Source of the DNA: Kitasatospora indigofera
GTDB lineage: Bacteria > Actinomycetota > Actinomycetes > Streptomycetales > Streptomycetaceae
Length of the DNA: 39,613 bases
NCBI RefSeq assembly: GCF_014655955.1
Contig: NZ_BNBO01000072.1
Span: 1-39,613 of the forward strand
Direction: 5' to 3'
This document shows positions 1 to 8,318 of this stretch, piece by piece. The position numbers and the translations under genes are program-made. How positions within the stretch are numbered: position 1 is the first letter of the stretch; each line of letters opens with the position of its first letter. The notes beneath the pieces are model-generated. The model made no database searches. It was not told the DNA's origin and was given only the letters and a program-made list of their open reading frames with translations.

Positions 1-10
1 CGCAACGCCC

Positions 11-38
11 GAGGGCGCCCCCACCAGGGGGCGCCCTC
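11..38. terminator. Perfect 12-bp hairpin, likely terminator
   Basis: Positions 11-22 and 27-38 are exact reverse complements separated by the 4-base loop ACCA. The hairpin lies just past the stop codon of the minus-strand LCP gene that ends at 64. There is no clear U tract, which is usual for Streptomyces terminators. A perfect stem could terminate transcription from either side. Confidence 0.75.
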
Positions 39-63
39 AGCCGTTCCCGGGACCGCGTCCGGG

Positions 64-1425
64 CTACTTGGTGTCCGGCACCGCCGTGTCGTTCTTGAAG
101 GCGTCGAAGACCTGCTTGGCCTTGGCCGAGTCCCACTTCACCGCGGACTCGCCGGTCGGGGTGCGGAAGTCCGGGTTGGCGATCGGGACGGTGATGCTCT
201 TCCCGCCGCCGCCGTTGACGTCCTTCATGGCCAGGAACAGCGAGCCGAGGTCGGTCAGGCCGGCGTCCTCGTCCACGATCAGGGTGCCCAGGCCCGAGCT
301 CACCAGCGGGTAGAAGGTGAACGGGTTCAGCAGGGTGGCCGGCGAGGCGGCCTGCTTGGCCAGCGCGCCGAGGAACTTCTGCTGGTTGCGCATCCGGCCG
401 AGGTCCTGGTCGGCCATCTGGTGGCGCTGCCGGACGAAGGCCAGCGCCTGGGTGCCGGTGAGGGTCTGCTCGCCCGCCTTGAGGTCCAGGCCGGAGTCCT
501 TGTCCTTGACGTCCTGCTCGATGTTCATCTCGACGCCGCCGACGGAGTCCACGATGCCCACGAAGCCGGCGAAGCCGATCTCCGCGTAGTGGTCGATCCG
601 GATGCCGGTGTTGGTCTCCACGGTCTGCGCGAGCAGCTTGCCGCCGCCCGCCGCGAAGGCCGCGTTGATCTTCGAGGTGCTGGCCTTGACCGTCTTGCCC
701 TTGTCGCCGGGGTGCTCGGGGATCGGCACCCAGGAGTCGCGCGGGATGCTCATCAGGGTGTTCCCGTTGTCCCCGACGTGCAGGATCATCATCGAGTCGC
801 TGCGCTTGCCGCCGGCGTGGCCGGTGTGCAGGTCGTTCTCCTGCGAGTCGCTCAGCCCGTCACGGCTGTCCGAGCCGACGATCAGCCAGTTGGTGCCCTT
901 CCCGGCTGCGGGTCTGCCGGGGTAGTCGGCCAGCACGTTCTCGTGGTTGAGCTTGGAGTCCGCCCAGAACCAGGTGCCGACGGTGGTCACCATCAGGGCG
1001 ATGACCAGCGCGAAGACCGTCACCTTGATCTTGCGGCGACGCGGCCAGCGGGAGCGCGCGGCGGACGGCGCGGCGCCGCCGGGGCCTGTCGGCCCGCCGG
1101 ACCCGCCCGGGCGCTGCGGCGGCACCCCGCCCGGCCGCGGCGGCTCGGCGCCCTGACCCTGGCCCTGCGACGGGCCCTGGCCGGAGGGCGCACCGTAGCC
1201 GGACGGCGGCCCGTACGACGGCGGCGGGCCGTAGCCGGCGGGCTGCTGCCCGTACCCGGACTGCTGCGCCGGACGCTGCGGCGCGGCCGCCCCCGGGCCG
1301 CGCGGGTTCAGCGAGGCCGGCAGCGGCGGCTCGGCCGCTCCGCCACCCTGCCCCTGCGGGCCGTTCCCGTCGCCGTACGACGCCCCGCCACCGCCGCCCG
1401 GGCGGCCCTCCTGCCACGTGTTCAT
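64..1425 (-). CDS. LCP-family (LytR-CpsA-Psr) cell-envelope protein, no LytR_C domain
   Basis: A membrane-anchored LCP protein of 453 residues. LCP enzymes transfer lipid-linked glycopolymers onto peptidoglycan on the outer face of the membrane. The N-terminal ~130 residues are a Gly/Pro/Gln-rich cytoplasmic tail. One membrane segment follows at about 133-153, and the LCP domain begins near residue 180. Visible family motifs are GSDSRDG, RSDSMMI, SIPRDSW and KINAAF, with a downstream Arg-rich FVRQRH block. The frame stays open to 1608, but I chose the ATG at 1425 because the protein from there (MNTWQEG) looks like a normal LCP start and the upstream part has no recognisable content. No strong ribosome site is visible, so the start is the weakest part of the call. 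The natural polymer substrate cannot be told from sequence. Confidence 0.9.
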   Translation of the reverse strand: MNTWQEGRPGGGGGASYGDGNGPQGQGGGAAEPPLPASLNPRGPGAAAPQRPAQQSGYGQQPAGYGPPPSYGPPSGYGAPSGQGPSQGQGQGAEPPRPGGVPPQRPGGSGGPTGPGGAAPSAARSRWPRRRKIKVTVFALVIALMVTTVGTWFWADSKLNHENVLADYPGRPAAGKGTNWLIVGSDSRDGLSDSQENDLHTGHAGGKRSDSMMILHVGDNGNTLMSIPRDSWVPIPEHPGDKGKTVKASTSKINAAFAAGGGKLLAQTVETNTGIRIDHYAEIGFAGFVGIVDSVGGVEMNIEQDVKDKDSGLDLKAGEQTLTGTQALAFVRQRHQMADQDLGRMRNQQKFLGALAKQAASPATLLNPFTFYPLVSSGLGTLIVDEDAGLTDLGSLFLAMKDVNGGGGKSITVPIANPDFRTPTGESAVKWDSAKAKQVFDAFKNDTAVPDTK

Positions 1426-1807
1426 GTGGGAGAGGATGCCCGAACCCGGGCCGGTGGACTCCCCCGGGGGGCCCGACCAGGCCTCTTGTAGCCGATTTGA
1501 TGCAGATCCCGGATCGTCCCGGCGTATGTTCACCAGCTGGAACGAACCTTGACCGGTTCGGACGCTGCGTGTTTGCATGAGTGGCATGGAGCAGCGATGG
1601 ACCCTCACGCGTCGGCGGCACGTCGACCTTCAGCGTGTGTCCTGTTCGCTGTGTCGTGGCTGACCGCTCGCCACCGTTCAACCCTCTCGCAACCCTCTGA
1701 TCCCGCCACCGTGCGCCCTCGGCCCTGAGCCGTCGACGGGCCGGTGCGCGGTCCCGCTTCCCGCCCGGTGCCTCCCCACGGCGCCGCCCTGCCCCGAGGT
1801 GAACTCC
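1426..1807. other. Divergent intergenic region between LCP gene and FMN reductase gene
   Basis: This 382-base spacer separates two divergent genes and must hold promoters for both. The one clear element is an inverted repeat around a TTGACC hexamer at 1543-1560, listed separately. I see no RNA gene and no convincing small coding sequence. Confidence 0.6.
1543..1560 (+). promoter_or_regulatory. TTGACC -35-like hexamer inside a perfect inverted repeat
   Basis: CGAACC at 1543-1548 and GGTTCG at 1555-1560 are exact reverse complements, and the six bases between them are TTGACC, a good -35 sequence for the main sigma factor. Only weak -10 candidates lie 17-18 bases downstream (about 1572-1578). 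An operator overlapping a promoter is a reasonable reading. It would serve the plus-strand reductase gene about 250 bases away, or be shared with the divergent LCP gene. Confidence 0.35.
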
Positions 1808-2362
1808 ATGGCCGTCGTCCTGTCCGTCTCCGGCTCCCCGTCCCGTACCTCCCGCACCACCCGGCTGCTCCGGCACGTCGACGCCCGCCTCGCCGGCCGC
1901 GGCCACCAGGTGATCCCGTTCGAGGTGCGCAGCCTGCCCGCCGAAGCCCTGCTGGCCGGTGACACCTCCCACCCCGAGATAGCCGCCGCGCTCGAACTCT
2001 TCGCCGCCGCGGACGGCGTGGTGATCGGCACCCCGGTCTACAAGGCCGCCTACTCGGGCCTGCTGAAGACCCTGCTGGACGTGCTGCCGCAGTACGCGCT
2101 GGCCGGCAAGGCCGTCCTGCCGCTCGCCACCGGCGGCTCCACCGCGCACGTCCTCGCGGTGGACTACGCGCTGCGCCCGGTGCTCAGCTCGATGGGCGCC
2201 GGCCACATCACCCAGGGCTGGTTCGTGCTGGACCGCCACATCACCGTCCGCGAGGACGGCACCACCGTGATCGAGCGGGAGACGGACGTGCTGCTCACGC
2301 CGGTGGTGGACGGCTTCGCGCTGGCGCTGGAGCAGCGGGTGGAGCCCGCACTCGCCCGCTGA
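1808..2362 (+). CDS. NADPH-dependent FMN reductase (SsuE/MsuE type)
   Basis: A 184-residue flavodoxin-like NAD(P)H:FMN reductase. The phosphate-binding loop SGSPSRTSRT sits directly after the first strand (residues ~7-17). The TPVYKAAYSGLLK segment near residue 78 is typical of the SsuE branch, which supplies reduced FMN to two-component flavin monooxygenases such as alkanesulfonate monooxygenase. No monooxygenase or sulfonate transporter lies next to it, so its partner is unknown. I chose ATG 1808 because GAGGTG at 1796-1801 is correctly spaced as its ribosome site. The in-frame GTG at 1799 lies within that site. Confidence 0.85.
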   Translation: MAVVLSVSGSPSRTSRTTRLLRHVDARLAGRGHQVIPFEVRSLPAEALLAGDTSHPEIAAALELFAAADGVVIGTPVYKAAYSGLLKTLLDVLPQYALAGKAVLPLATGGSTAHVLAVDYALRPVLSSMGAGHITQGWFVLDRHITVREDGTTVIERETDVLLTPVVDGFALALEQRVEPALAR

Positions 2363-2410
2363 CGCACCGTCACCGGCGCGGCCCGCCGGGGCCGGACCCT
2401 GAGCCGGGAG

Positions 2411-2439
2411 GCGGGGACCCCTAGGGGGAGGGGCCCCGC
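2411..2439. terminator. GC-rich stem after FMN reductase gene
   Basis: GCGGGG at 2411-2416 pairs with CCCCGC at 2434-2439, and a smaller ACCCC/GGGG pairing lies inside. It is 48 bases after the reductase stop codon and upstream of the ABC transporter genes, a sensible place for a terminator. The stem is imperfect. Confidence 0.35.
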
Positions 2440-2659
2440 TTCCCGTACATCTGAGGTTGGGCGGCTTCCTCCCGGCGGATGACGAGACGTTCCCCGAGAA
2501 CTCCTAACGTGGTCCTTATCCCCACCCGGTACCGGAAACGGCACCACCGAGGTGGGGCTAACCCCCGGTCGCACACACCCCCTGCCACCATGTCCGCGGA
2601 CATCCGGCACGGGACAGACTCGGGGGCAACGGGCGGGCACACATCTTTAGGAGAACCCA

Positions 2660-3448
2660 GTGACGACGGCAGCAGCGGCCGTGTACGACCCCCAGATTCC
2701 CGGCGGAGCGTCCGCCGTCGCCGCGTCCGCGCGGCAGGTGACCAAGGCGTACGGAGCCGGGGAGACCCGGGTCACCGCACTGGACTCGGTCGACGTGGAC
2801 ATCCAGCGCGGCAGGTTCACCGCGATCATGGGCCCCTCGGGCTCCGGCAAGTCGACCCTGATGCACTGCCTGGCCGGGCTGGACACCGTCTCGGAGGGCC
2901 GGATCTGGATCGGCGACACCGAGATCACCGGCCTGAAGGACAAGCAGCTGACCAAGCTGCGCCGCGACAAGATCGGCTTCATCTTCCAGGCCTTCAACCT
3001 GCTCCCGACGCTCAACGCGCTGGAGAACATCACGCTGCCGATGGACATCGCCGGCCGCAAGCCGGACGCCGCCTGGCTCGACCAGGTCGTGCAGACCGTC
3101 GGCCTGGCCGACCGCCTCAAGCACCGGCCCACCCAGCTCTCCGGCGGCCAGCAGCAGCGCGTCGCGGTGGCCCGCGCACTGGCCGCCCGCCCCGAGATCA
3201 TCTTCGGCGACGAGCCGACCGGGAACCTCGACTCCCGCTCCGGCTCCGAGGTGCTGACCTTCCTCCGCCGCTCGGTGGACGAGCTCGGCCAGACCATCGT
3301 CATGGTCACCCACGACCCGGTCGCCGCCGGCTACGCGGACCGCGTGCTCTTCCTCGCCGACGGCGTGATCGTCGACGAGATGCACGCCCCGACCGCCGAC
3401 TCCGTCCTCGAACGCATGCGCCGCTTCGACGGCAAGCGCACCAGCTGA
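2660..3448 (+). CDS. ABC transporter ATP-binding protein (MacB/LolD type)
   Basis: A 262-residue ATPase that energises the permease encoded directly after it. It shows Walker A GPSGSGKST (~residue 56), the Q-loop region IFQAFNLLPTLNALEN, the signature LSGGQQQRVAVARAL, Walker B IIFGDEPTGNLD and the switch His in VTHD. The NLLPTLNALEN block and EPTGNLDS are hallmarks of the MacB/LolD/FtsE subgroup, which pairs with FtsX-fold permeases. The GTG start at 2660 has AGGAG at 2649-2653 as ribosome site. A weak promoter candidate, TGACGA (2480-2485) with TAACGT (2505-2510), lies upstream in the 297-base spacer. Substrate unknown; Streptomyces has many such pairs, often for lipoproteins, peptides or envelope stress. 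Confidence 0.93.
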   Translation: MTTAAAAVYDPQIPGGASAVAASARQVTKAYGAGETRVTALDSVDVDIQRGRFTAIMGPSGSGKSTLMHCLAGLDTVSEGRIWIGDTEITGLKDKQLTKLRRDKIGFIFQAFNLLPTLNALENITLPMDIAGRKPDAAWLDQVVQTVGLADRLKHRPTQLSGGQQQRVAVARALAARPEIIFGDEPTGNLDSRSGSEVLTFLRRSVDELGQTIVMVTHDPVAAGYADRVLFLADGVIVDEMHAPTADSVLERMRRFDGKRTS

Positions 3449-3467
3449 GCCCGGGGGATACCGACCG

Positions 3468-6038
3468 ATGCTTCTCAAGACCTCACTACGGAGTTTCCTC
3501 GCCCACAAGGGGCGCATGATCCTCTCACTGATCGCCGTCGTCCTGTCGGTGGCCTTCGTCTCCGGCACGCTCGTCTTCTCCAACACCGCCACCAGCACCT
3601 TCGACCGGCTGTTCGCCTCGACCGCCTCCGACATCTCGCTCCAGCAGGAGCCGCCGAAGCTCGGCGGCAAGGACGTCCGGGAGCCCGGCAAGGTCCTCAC
3701 CGTCCCGGTCGGGAGCGTCGAGAAGATCGCCGCCCTGCCCGGCGTGAAGAGCGTCGTCGGCCAGGTGTTCACCGAGGACGCCACCCTGGTCAACCCGGCC
3801 AACAACAAGGCCGTCGGCCCGACCACCGGCGCCCCCACCCTCACCGGCAACTGGGCGGACTCCCCGCGCAACTCGGTCGAGATCACCTCCGGCAAGGCAC
3901 CGCAGGGCGAGAACCAGCTGATGCTGGACGCGGACACCGCCAAGAAGGCCGGCCTCGGCCTCGGCAGCCCGCTGCAGGTCGTCGCGACCAGCGGCACGTA
4001 CAACTTCACCATCTCCGGGATCGTCACCTTCAAGACCACCAACCCCGGTGCGGCGCTGGCCTTCATGGACACCGCCACCGCCCAGAAGGACCTCCTCGGC
4101 ACCACCGCCTACACCTCCGTCGAGGCCTACGGCGACGGCAGCCGCAGCAACGAGCAGCTCAAGGCCGACGCCCTGAGCGCGTTCGGCAGCGGCTACAAGG
4201 TGCTCACCGCCGAGGAGCAGAAGGCCGAGAACAACAAGGACGTCGGCTCCTTCCTCGACTTCATGAAGTACGCGATGCTCGGCTTCGCGCTGATCTCGCT
4301 GCTGGTCGGCGGCTTCCTGATCATCAACACCTTCTCGATGCTGGTCGCCCAGCGCACCCGGGAGATCGGGCTGCTGCGCGCCGTCGGCGGCAGCCGCCGG
4401 CAGGTCAACCAGTCGGTGCTGGTCGAGGCGCTGATCCTCGCGGTGGTCGGCTCCACCCTCGGCCTCGGGGCCGGTCTCGGCCTGGCCGAGGGCCTGATCC
4501 AGCTGATGAAGGCCGTCGGGATGAACCTCTCCGGCGCCGAGCTCAAGATCGGCCTGAACGTGCCGCTCGCCGCGTACGGCGTCGGCGTCGTGATCACCGT
4601 CCTGGCCGCCTGGATCCCGGCCCGCCGGGCCAGCAAGATCGCCCCGATCGCCGCCCTGCGCGACCACGGCACCCCGGCCGAGGGCAAGGCCAACCGGATC
4701 CGCACCGCCGTGGGCCTGGTGCTGACGGCCGGGGGCGGGGCCCTGCTGGTCGCCGCCGCGGCCGCCGACACCGCCGCCACCGGCGGGAAGCTGCTGGGCG
4801 TGGGCGTCGTGTTCACCCTGATCGGCTTCGTGGTCCTCGGCCCGCTGCTGGCCACCACCGTCGTCCGGGTGCTCGGTGCGGCGCTGCCGAAGCTGTTCGG
4901 CCCGGCGGGCCGGCTGGCCCAGCGCAACGCGATGCGCAACCCGCGCCGCACCGGCGCCACGGCCGCCGCGCTGATGATCGGACTGGCCCTGGTGATCGGC
5001 GCCTCGGTCTTCACCTCCTCCGCCACCAAGTCCATCAACGACCAGGTCGACAAGTCGGTCGGCGCGGACTACATCATCGCCGGCGGCCGGGGCGGGCTGA
5101 CCCCGGACATGGTCAAGGGCATCAAGTCCACCGAGGGCATGGACCACGTCACCCTGCAGTTCGAACTGCCGGCGGTGCTGACCACCGCCGACGGCGCCAC
5201 CACCGAGGCCCCGGTCCTGGCCGTCACGCCGTCCTTCGTCCAGGACTTCAAGCTCCCCGCCTCGGCGGGCACGCCCGAATCCCTCAACCAGGGCGCGATG
5301 TCGGTCGGCGAGGACTTCGCCAAGGAGCACCACCTGGCGGTCGGTGACAGGATCACGGTGGAGTACGCCGGCGGCCGGACCCAGTCCGTCCCGGTCGGCG
5401 TGATCGTCACCAAGGGCAACTCCTTCTTCGACGGCGGCTACTTCGCCGGCACCGACACCGTGGGCAAGGCCGTCCCCGAGACGGACCTCAAGCTCGCCGC
5501 GGTGGCCTTCGGCAAGGCCGCGCCCGGCGCGGACGTCGCCAAGACCCTGACGGCGCTGGAGGACTCCCTCAAGGCGTACCCGCAGCTCACCGTCCAGGAC
5601 CAGGCGGGCTACAAGGAGCTGGTCCAGGGCCAGTTCAACCAGCTGCTCTACATGATCTACGGCCTGCTCGGCCTGGCGATCATCGTCGCGGTGCTCGGGG
5701 TGGTCAACACCCTCGCCCTGTCGGTGGTCGAGCGGACCCGCGAGATCGGCCTGCTGCGGGCGATCGGGCTCTCCCGCCGCCAGCTGCGCCGGATGATCCG
5801 CCTGGAGTCGGTGGTGATCGCCGTGTTCGGCGCCGTCCTCGGCACCGGCCTCGGCCTCGCCTGGGGCATCACCTCGCAGAAGGTCCTGGCCAGCAACGGC
5901 CTGGCCACCCTGGCCGTGCCGACCACCACCATCGTGGCGACCCTGTTCGCCTCGGCGCTGATCGGTCTCTTCGCGGCCCTCGTCCCGGCCTTCCGGGCCG
6001 GCCGGATGAACGTCCTGGCGGCCATCGCCACGGACTGA
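3468..6038 (+). CDS. ABC transporter permease, duplicated MacB_PCD/FtsX architecture
   Basis: An 856-residue permease partnered with the ATPase 19 bases upstream. It has an N-terminal membrane segment (about 15-37), an extracellular MacB-type periplasmic-core domain, and an FtsX block of three segments around residues 262-390 with the cytoplasmic motif RTREIGLLRAVGGSRRQV. Two further membrane segments and a second extracellular domain follow. A second FtsX block at about 730-850 repeats the motif as RTREIGLLRAIGLSRRQL. This internal duplication is the usual actinobacterial form. These systems act by mechanotransmission or extrude lipophilic or peptide substrates rather than performing classical import. 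The ATG follows GGGGGA at 3452-3457. A strong hairpin ends the operon at 6053-6079. Confidence 0.92.
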   Translation: MLLKTSLRSFLAHKGRMILSLIAVVLSVAFVSGTLVFSNTATSTFDRLFASTASDISLQQEPPKLGGKDVREPGKVLTVPVGSVEKIAALPGVKSVVGQVFTEDATLVNPANNKAVGPTTGAPTLTGNWADSPRNSVEITSGKAPQGENQLMLDADTAKKAGLGLGSPLQVVATSGTYNFTISGIVTFKTTNPGAALAFMDTATAQKDLLGTTAYTSVEAYGDGSRSNEQLKADALSAFGSGYKVLTAEEQKAENNKDVGSFLDFMKYAMLGFALISLLVGGFLIINTFSMLVAQRTREIGLLRAVGGSRRQVNQSVLVEALILAVVGSTLGLGAGLGLAEGLIQLMKAVGMNLSGAELKIGLNVPLAAYGVGVVITVLAAWIPARRASKIAPIAALRDHGTPAEGKANRIRTAVGLVLTAGGGALLVAAAAADTAATGGKLLGVGVVFTLIGFVVLGPLLATTVVRVLGAALPKLFGPAGRLAQRNAMRNPRRTGATAAALMIGLALVIGASVFTSSATKSINDQVDKSVGADYIIAGGRGGLTPDMVKGIKSTEGMDHVTLQFELPAVLTTADGATTEAPVLAVTPSFVQDFKLPASAGTPESLNQGAMSVGEDFAKEHHLAVGDRITVEYAGGRTQSVPVGVIVTKGNSFFDGGYFAGTDTVGKAVPETDLKLAAVAFGKAAPGADVAKTLTALEDSLKAYPQLTVQDQAGYKELVQGQFNQLLYMIYGLLGLAIIVAVLGVVNTLALSVVERTREIGLLRAIGLSRRQLRRMIRLESVVIAVFGAVLGTGLGLAWGITSQKVLASNGLATLAVPTTTIVATLFASALIGLFAALVPAFRAGRMNVLAAIATD

Positions 6039-6052
6039 CCTCCCGTCACACA

Positions 6053-6079
6053 GGGGCCGGATGCGCCGCATCCGGCCCC
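6053..6079 (+). terminator. Perfect 12-bp hairpin terminator of the ABC transporter operon
   Basis: Bases 6053-6064 and 6068-6079 are exact reverse complements with a 3-base loop, starting 15 bases after the permease stop codon. Confidence 0.8.
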
Positions 6080-6158
6080 TTCGGCGTGCCCGGGGCGCGC
6101 CGCCGTCCGCCCCGACCCCTTCGCCGGGCCCGCCCGGCCCGCCTGAGAGCATCGACGC

Positions 6159-8237
6159 ATGCCCAGTCCCGACATGAGCGGCCCCGGTCTGCCCGGCCCG
6201 GGCGGGCCGTCCCCGGCCCTGCCTGCCGCACCGCCGCTCACCGCCGCCGCCGCCTCCCGCTGGCGGGCCGCCCGGACGTCCTGGCCGCCGGAGCGGCGGC
6301 GACTGGACAGCCGCCTGCTGGCGCTGGTGCCGGTCGCCTTCATCGTGCTGGCGAGCGCGCTGGAACCGGTCGCGAGCGCCTGCACGCCGGCGCAGCCCTG
6401 CGTGCAGTCCTGGCCGAGCGCCCTGGCGACCTTCTCGGTGTTCGCCGAGGTGATCCTGCTGCTGGCCAGGCCGCGCGGGCTGGCGCTCGTCCCGGTCGCG
6501 GTGGCGGCCGGGCTCTGGTACCTGCCCGGCGGCCTGCAGAACGAGGTCTGCCGCTGGACGGCGCTGGCCGCCCACGGTTTCCTGGCCGTCGTCCTGATCG
6601 GCGCGGAACTGGGCCGGCGGCGGGCCCGGCACCAGCTGGACGTCCTGATGGGCACCCCCGAGCCCTACCCCTGGACGCTTGCCGGCGTGCCGTCCCCGGT
6701 GCCGCCGCCGGCCCGCCGCGGCGGGCGGCTGCTGCTGGGCCGGCTGCTGGTCGCGGCCGGTGTGCTGCTCGCGCTGACCGGGCTGGTGCGCCAGGCGCAG
6801 AGCGACCACCGGGCGGAGGGCGCGGCGCGCGTCCCGGGCACCGTGCTCTCCGTCGACGGGCCGTCCGGCACCGCCCGGATCGGCTACCGGCTGCCGGCCG
6901 GGGAGGCGGCCCGGGCGGAGGCGGCCACCGGCGACGCCGGGCGCCCCGCGGCGGCCCGCCCGGACCACGAGTTCGAGGCGGACATCCTGTGGAGCCCGCT
7001 GCCCGCGGTGGGCGACCCGGTGCCGCTGCTGGTCGACGGCGAGGACCGGGCCGTGATCGAGGGCCAGCCCTACGACCCGACCGACCTCGCCTTCGCCGGA
7101 GCGCTGCCGGCCCTGCTGGGCCTCCTGCTGCTGGGCTCGGCGAGCCGCTGGGTACGGATCCGGCGGGGGCTGGGGGAGCCCTGTGCGCCGGCGCTCGCCG
7201 TACTCGTCCAGCCGGACGGCCGGGGCAGCCTGCTGGTCCGGCCGGTCGACGGCGACGGCACCGGCGAGGGCCGGCCGCTGTGGCGGCTGCGGGCCGCCGA
7301 GTCCTACGCGTGGAGCGAGCGGCGCGGCTGGCGCGAGGACGTGCCGCGCGACGGCGACGACGAGGACGACGACGAAGGTGACGACGAGGACGGCGCCGAC
7401 GACGGCCGCGAGGAGTACGACGAGGGGGACGGCGCGGAGCACGAGTACGCCGCCGCCCCCGGGCCCGCCCGCCGGCCCGTCCCCGCGGTGCTCTACCGGG
7501 GGCCCGACGGGCCGTACGCGCAGCTGCTGGTCCGGCCGCGGATGCCGATGGCCGGGCCGGAGCCCGACTGGCTGGCGGTGGTCTGCCGGGAGGACGTGCT
7601 GACGCCGGGGCGCGGCCCGCGCCACCGGCACCACCCGCAGGACGGGCCGGCCGTCCCCGCAGCGGCCGGCCGGACGATCGCGGCCACCCCGGCGGACGGC
7701 CCGCCGCTGCCGCCGCAGCGCTGGGAGATGCCGCTGCCGCTGCGGCTGGCGGCCGGGCCGCTGGTGGCCCTGGCGATGGCCGTGCTGGTGCACCTGCTCG
7801 GCTCGCGCTCCTGGGGCACCGGGCTGGTGCACCCGCTGCTCGCGGGCATACCCCTCTTCCTGGCCGCGGCCGGCGCGCTGACCTGGCAGGCGGCGATCGA
7901 CGGGCGCGGGGTCGCGGTGGTCTCCGGGATGACCCGCCGGTTCGTCCCGTGGGACAAGGTCAACGCGGCGGCCGTGCACCGGCACCGCCTCGCCGTCCAG
8001 CTCACCGACGGCCGGGAGCTGCGGATCGGCAGCCGGCCGGCCAGCCTGCTCAGCCGCCACCTCGGCGGCCCGTACGACCCGCAGGCGGTCGCCACGGCCA
8101 TCGCGACCGCGGCCCACCGGCCCGCCCGCCGCCCGGGCGCGGCCCTGCGCGAGCGGCTGGTCAGCCCCCAGCTGCTGGTGAACCGGGCGGCGCTGACCGG
8201 CTACATCGTGTTCGTGATCGCCCGGTTCGCGTTCTGA
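6159..8237 (+). CDS. Large membrane protein with acidic linker and C-terminal PH-like segment
   Basis: I do not recognise a named family for the whole 692-residue protein. It has a Pro/Ala-rich start, then hydrophobic segments near residues 50-70, 90-130 and 190-210. An extracytoplasmic stretch (VPGTVLSVDG, ~230-310) resembles DUF3592-type domains, and another membrane segment lies at about 312-330. Residues about 397-430 are an almost unbroken Asp/Glu run. Membrane segments near 530-550 and 560-575 lead to a segment with the feel of a bacterial PH domain (GVAVVSGMTRRFVPWDKV), and a last hydrophobic stretch ends the chain. The start follows a weak GAGAG. It is transcribed towards the LCP gene at 8319. 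Function unknown; a membrane scaffold or sensor is only a guess. Confidence 0.8.
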   Translation: MPSPDMSGPGLPGPGGPSPALPAAPPLTAAAASRWRAARTSWPPERRRLDSRLLALVPVAFIVLASALEPVASACTPAQPCVQSWPSALATFSVFAEVILLLARPRGLALVPVAVAAGLWYLPGGLQNEVCRWTALAAHGFLAVVLIGAELGRRRARHQLDVLMGTPEPYPWTLAGVPSPVPPPARRGGRLLLGRLLVAAGVLLALTGLVRQAQSDHRAEGAARVPGTVLSVDGPSGTARIGYRLPAGEAARAEAATGDAGRPAAARPDHEFEADILWSPLPAVGDPVPLLVDGEDRAVIEGQPYDPTDLAFAGALPALLGLLLLGSASRWVRIRRGLGEPCAPALAVLVQPDGRGSLLVRPVDGDGTGEGRPLWRLRAAESYAWSERRGWREDVPRDGDDEDDDEGDDEDGADDGREEYDEGDGAEHEYAAAPGPARRPVPAVLYRGPDGPYAQLLVRPRMPMAGPEPDWLAVVCREDVLTPGRGPRHRHHPQDGPAVPAAAGRTIAATPADGPPLPPQRWEMPLPLRLAAGPLVALAMAVLVHLLGSRSWGTGLVHPLLAGIPLFLAAAGALTWQAAIDGRGVAVVSGMTRRFVPWDKVNAAAVHRHRLAVQLTDGRELRIGSRPASLLSRHLGGPYDPQAVATAIATAAHRPARRPGAALRERLVSPQLLVNRAALTGYIVFVIARFAF

Positions 8238-8267
8238 CCGTCGGGGCGTGCCCGGCCCCGTGACGGC

Positions 8268-8298
8268 CTGCCGGCCGGCGAGCGGCCGGCCCCGGCAG
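8268..8298. terminator. Hairpin between convergent genes
   Basis: CTGCCGG (8268-8274) pairs with CCGGCAG (8292-8298), with further GC pairing inside. It lies in the 81-base gap between convergent stop codons and probably works in both directions. Confidence 0.55.
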
Positions 8299-8318
8299 CG
8301 CGACGGCGGCCCGCAGGC

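Noticed and set aside
3525..8117. Minus-strand open frame of 1530 codons opposite the ABC permease and the membrane protein
   Set aside because: It is antisense to two well-supported genes, is made mostly of Arg, Gly, Ala, Gln and Asp in the way GC-rich mirror frames are, and shows no domain.
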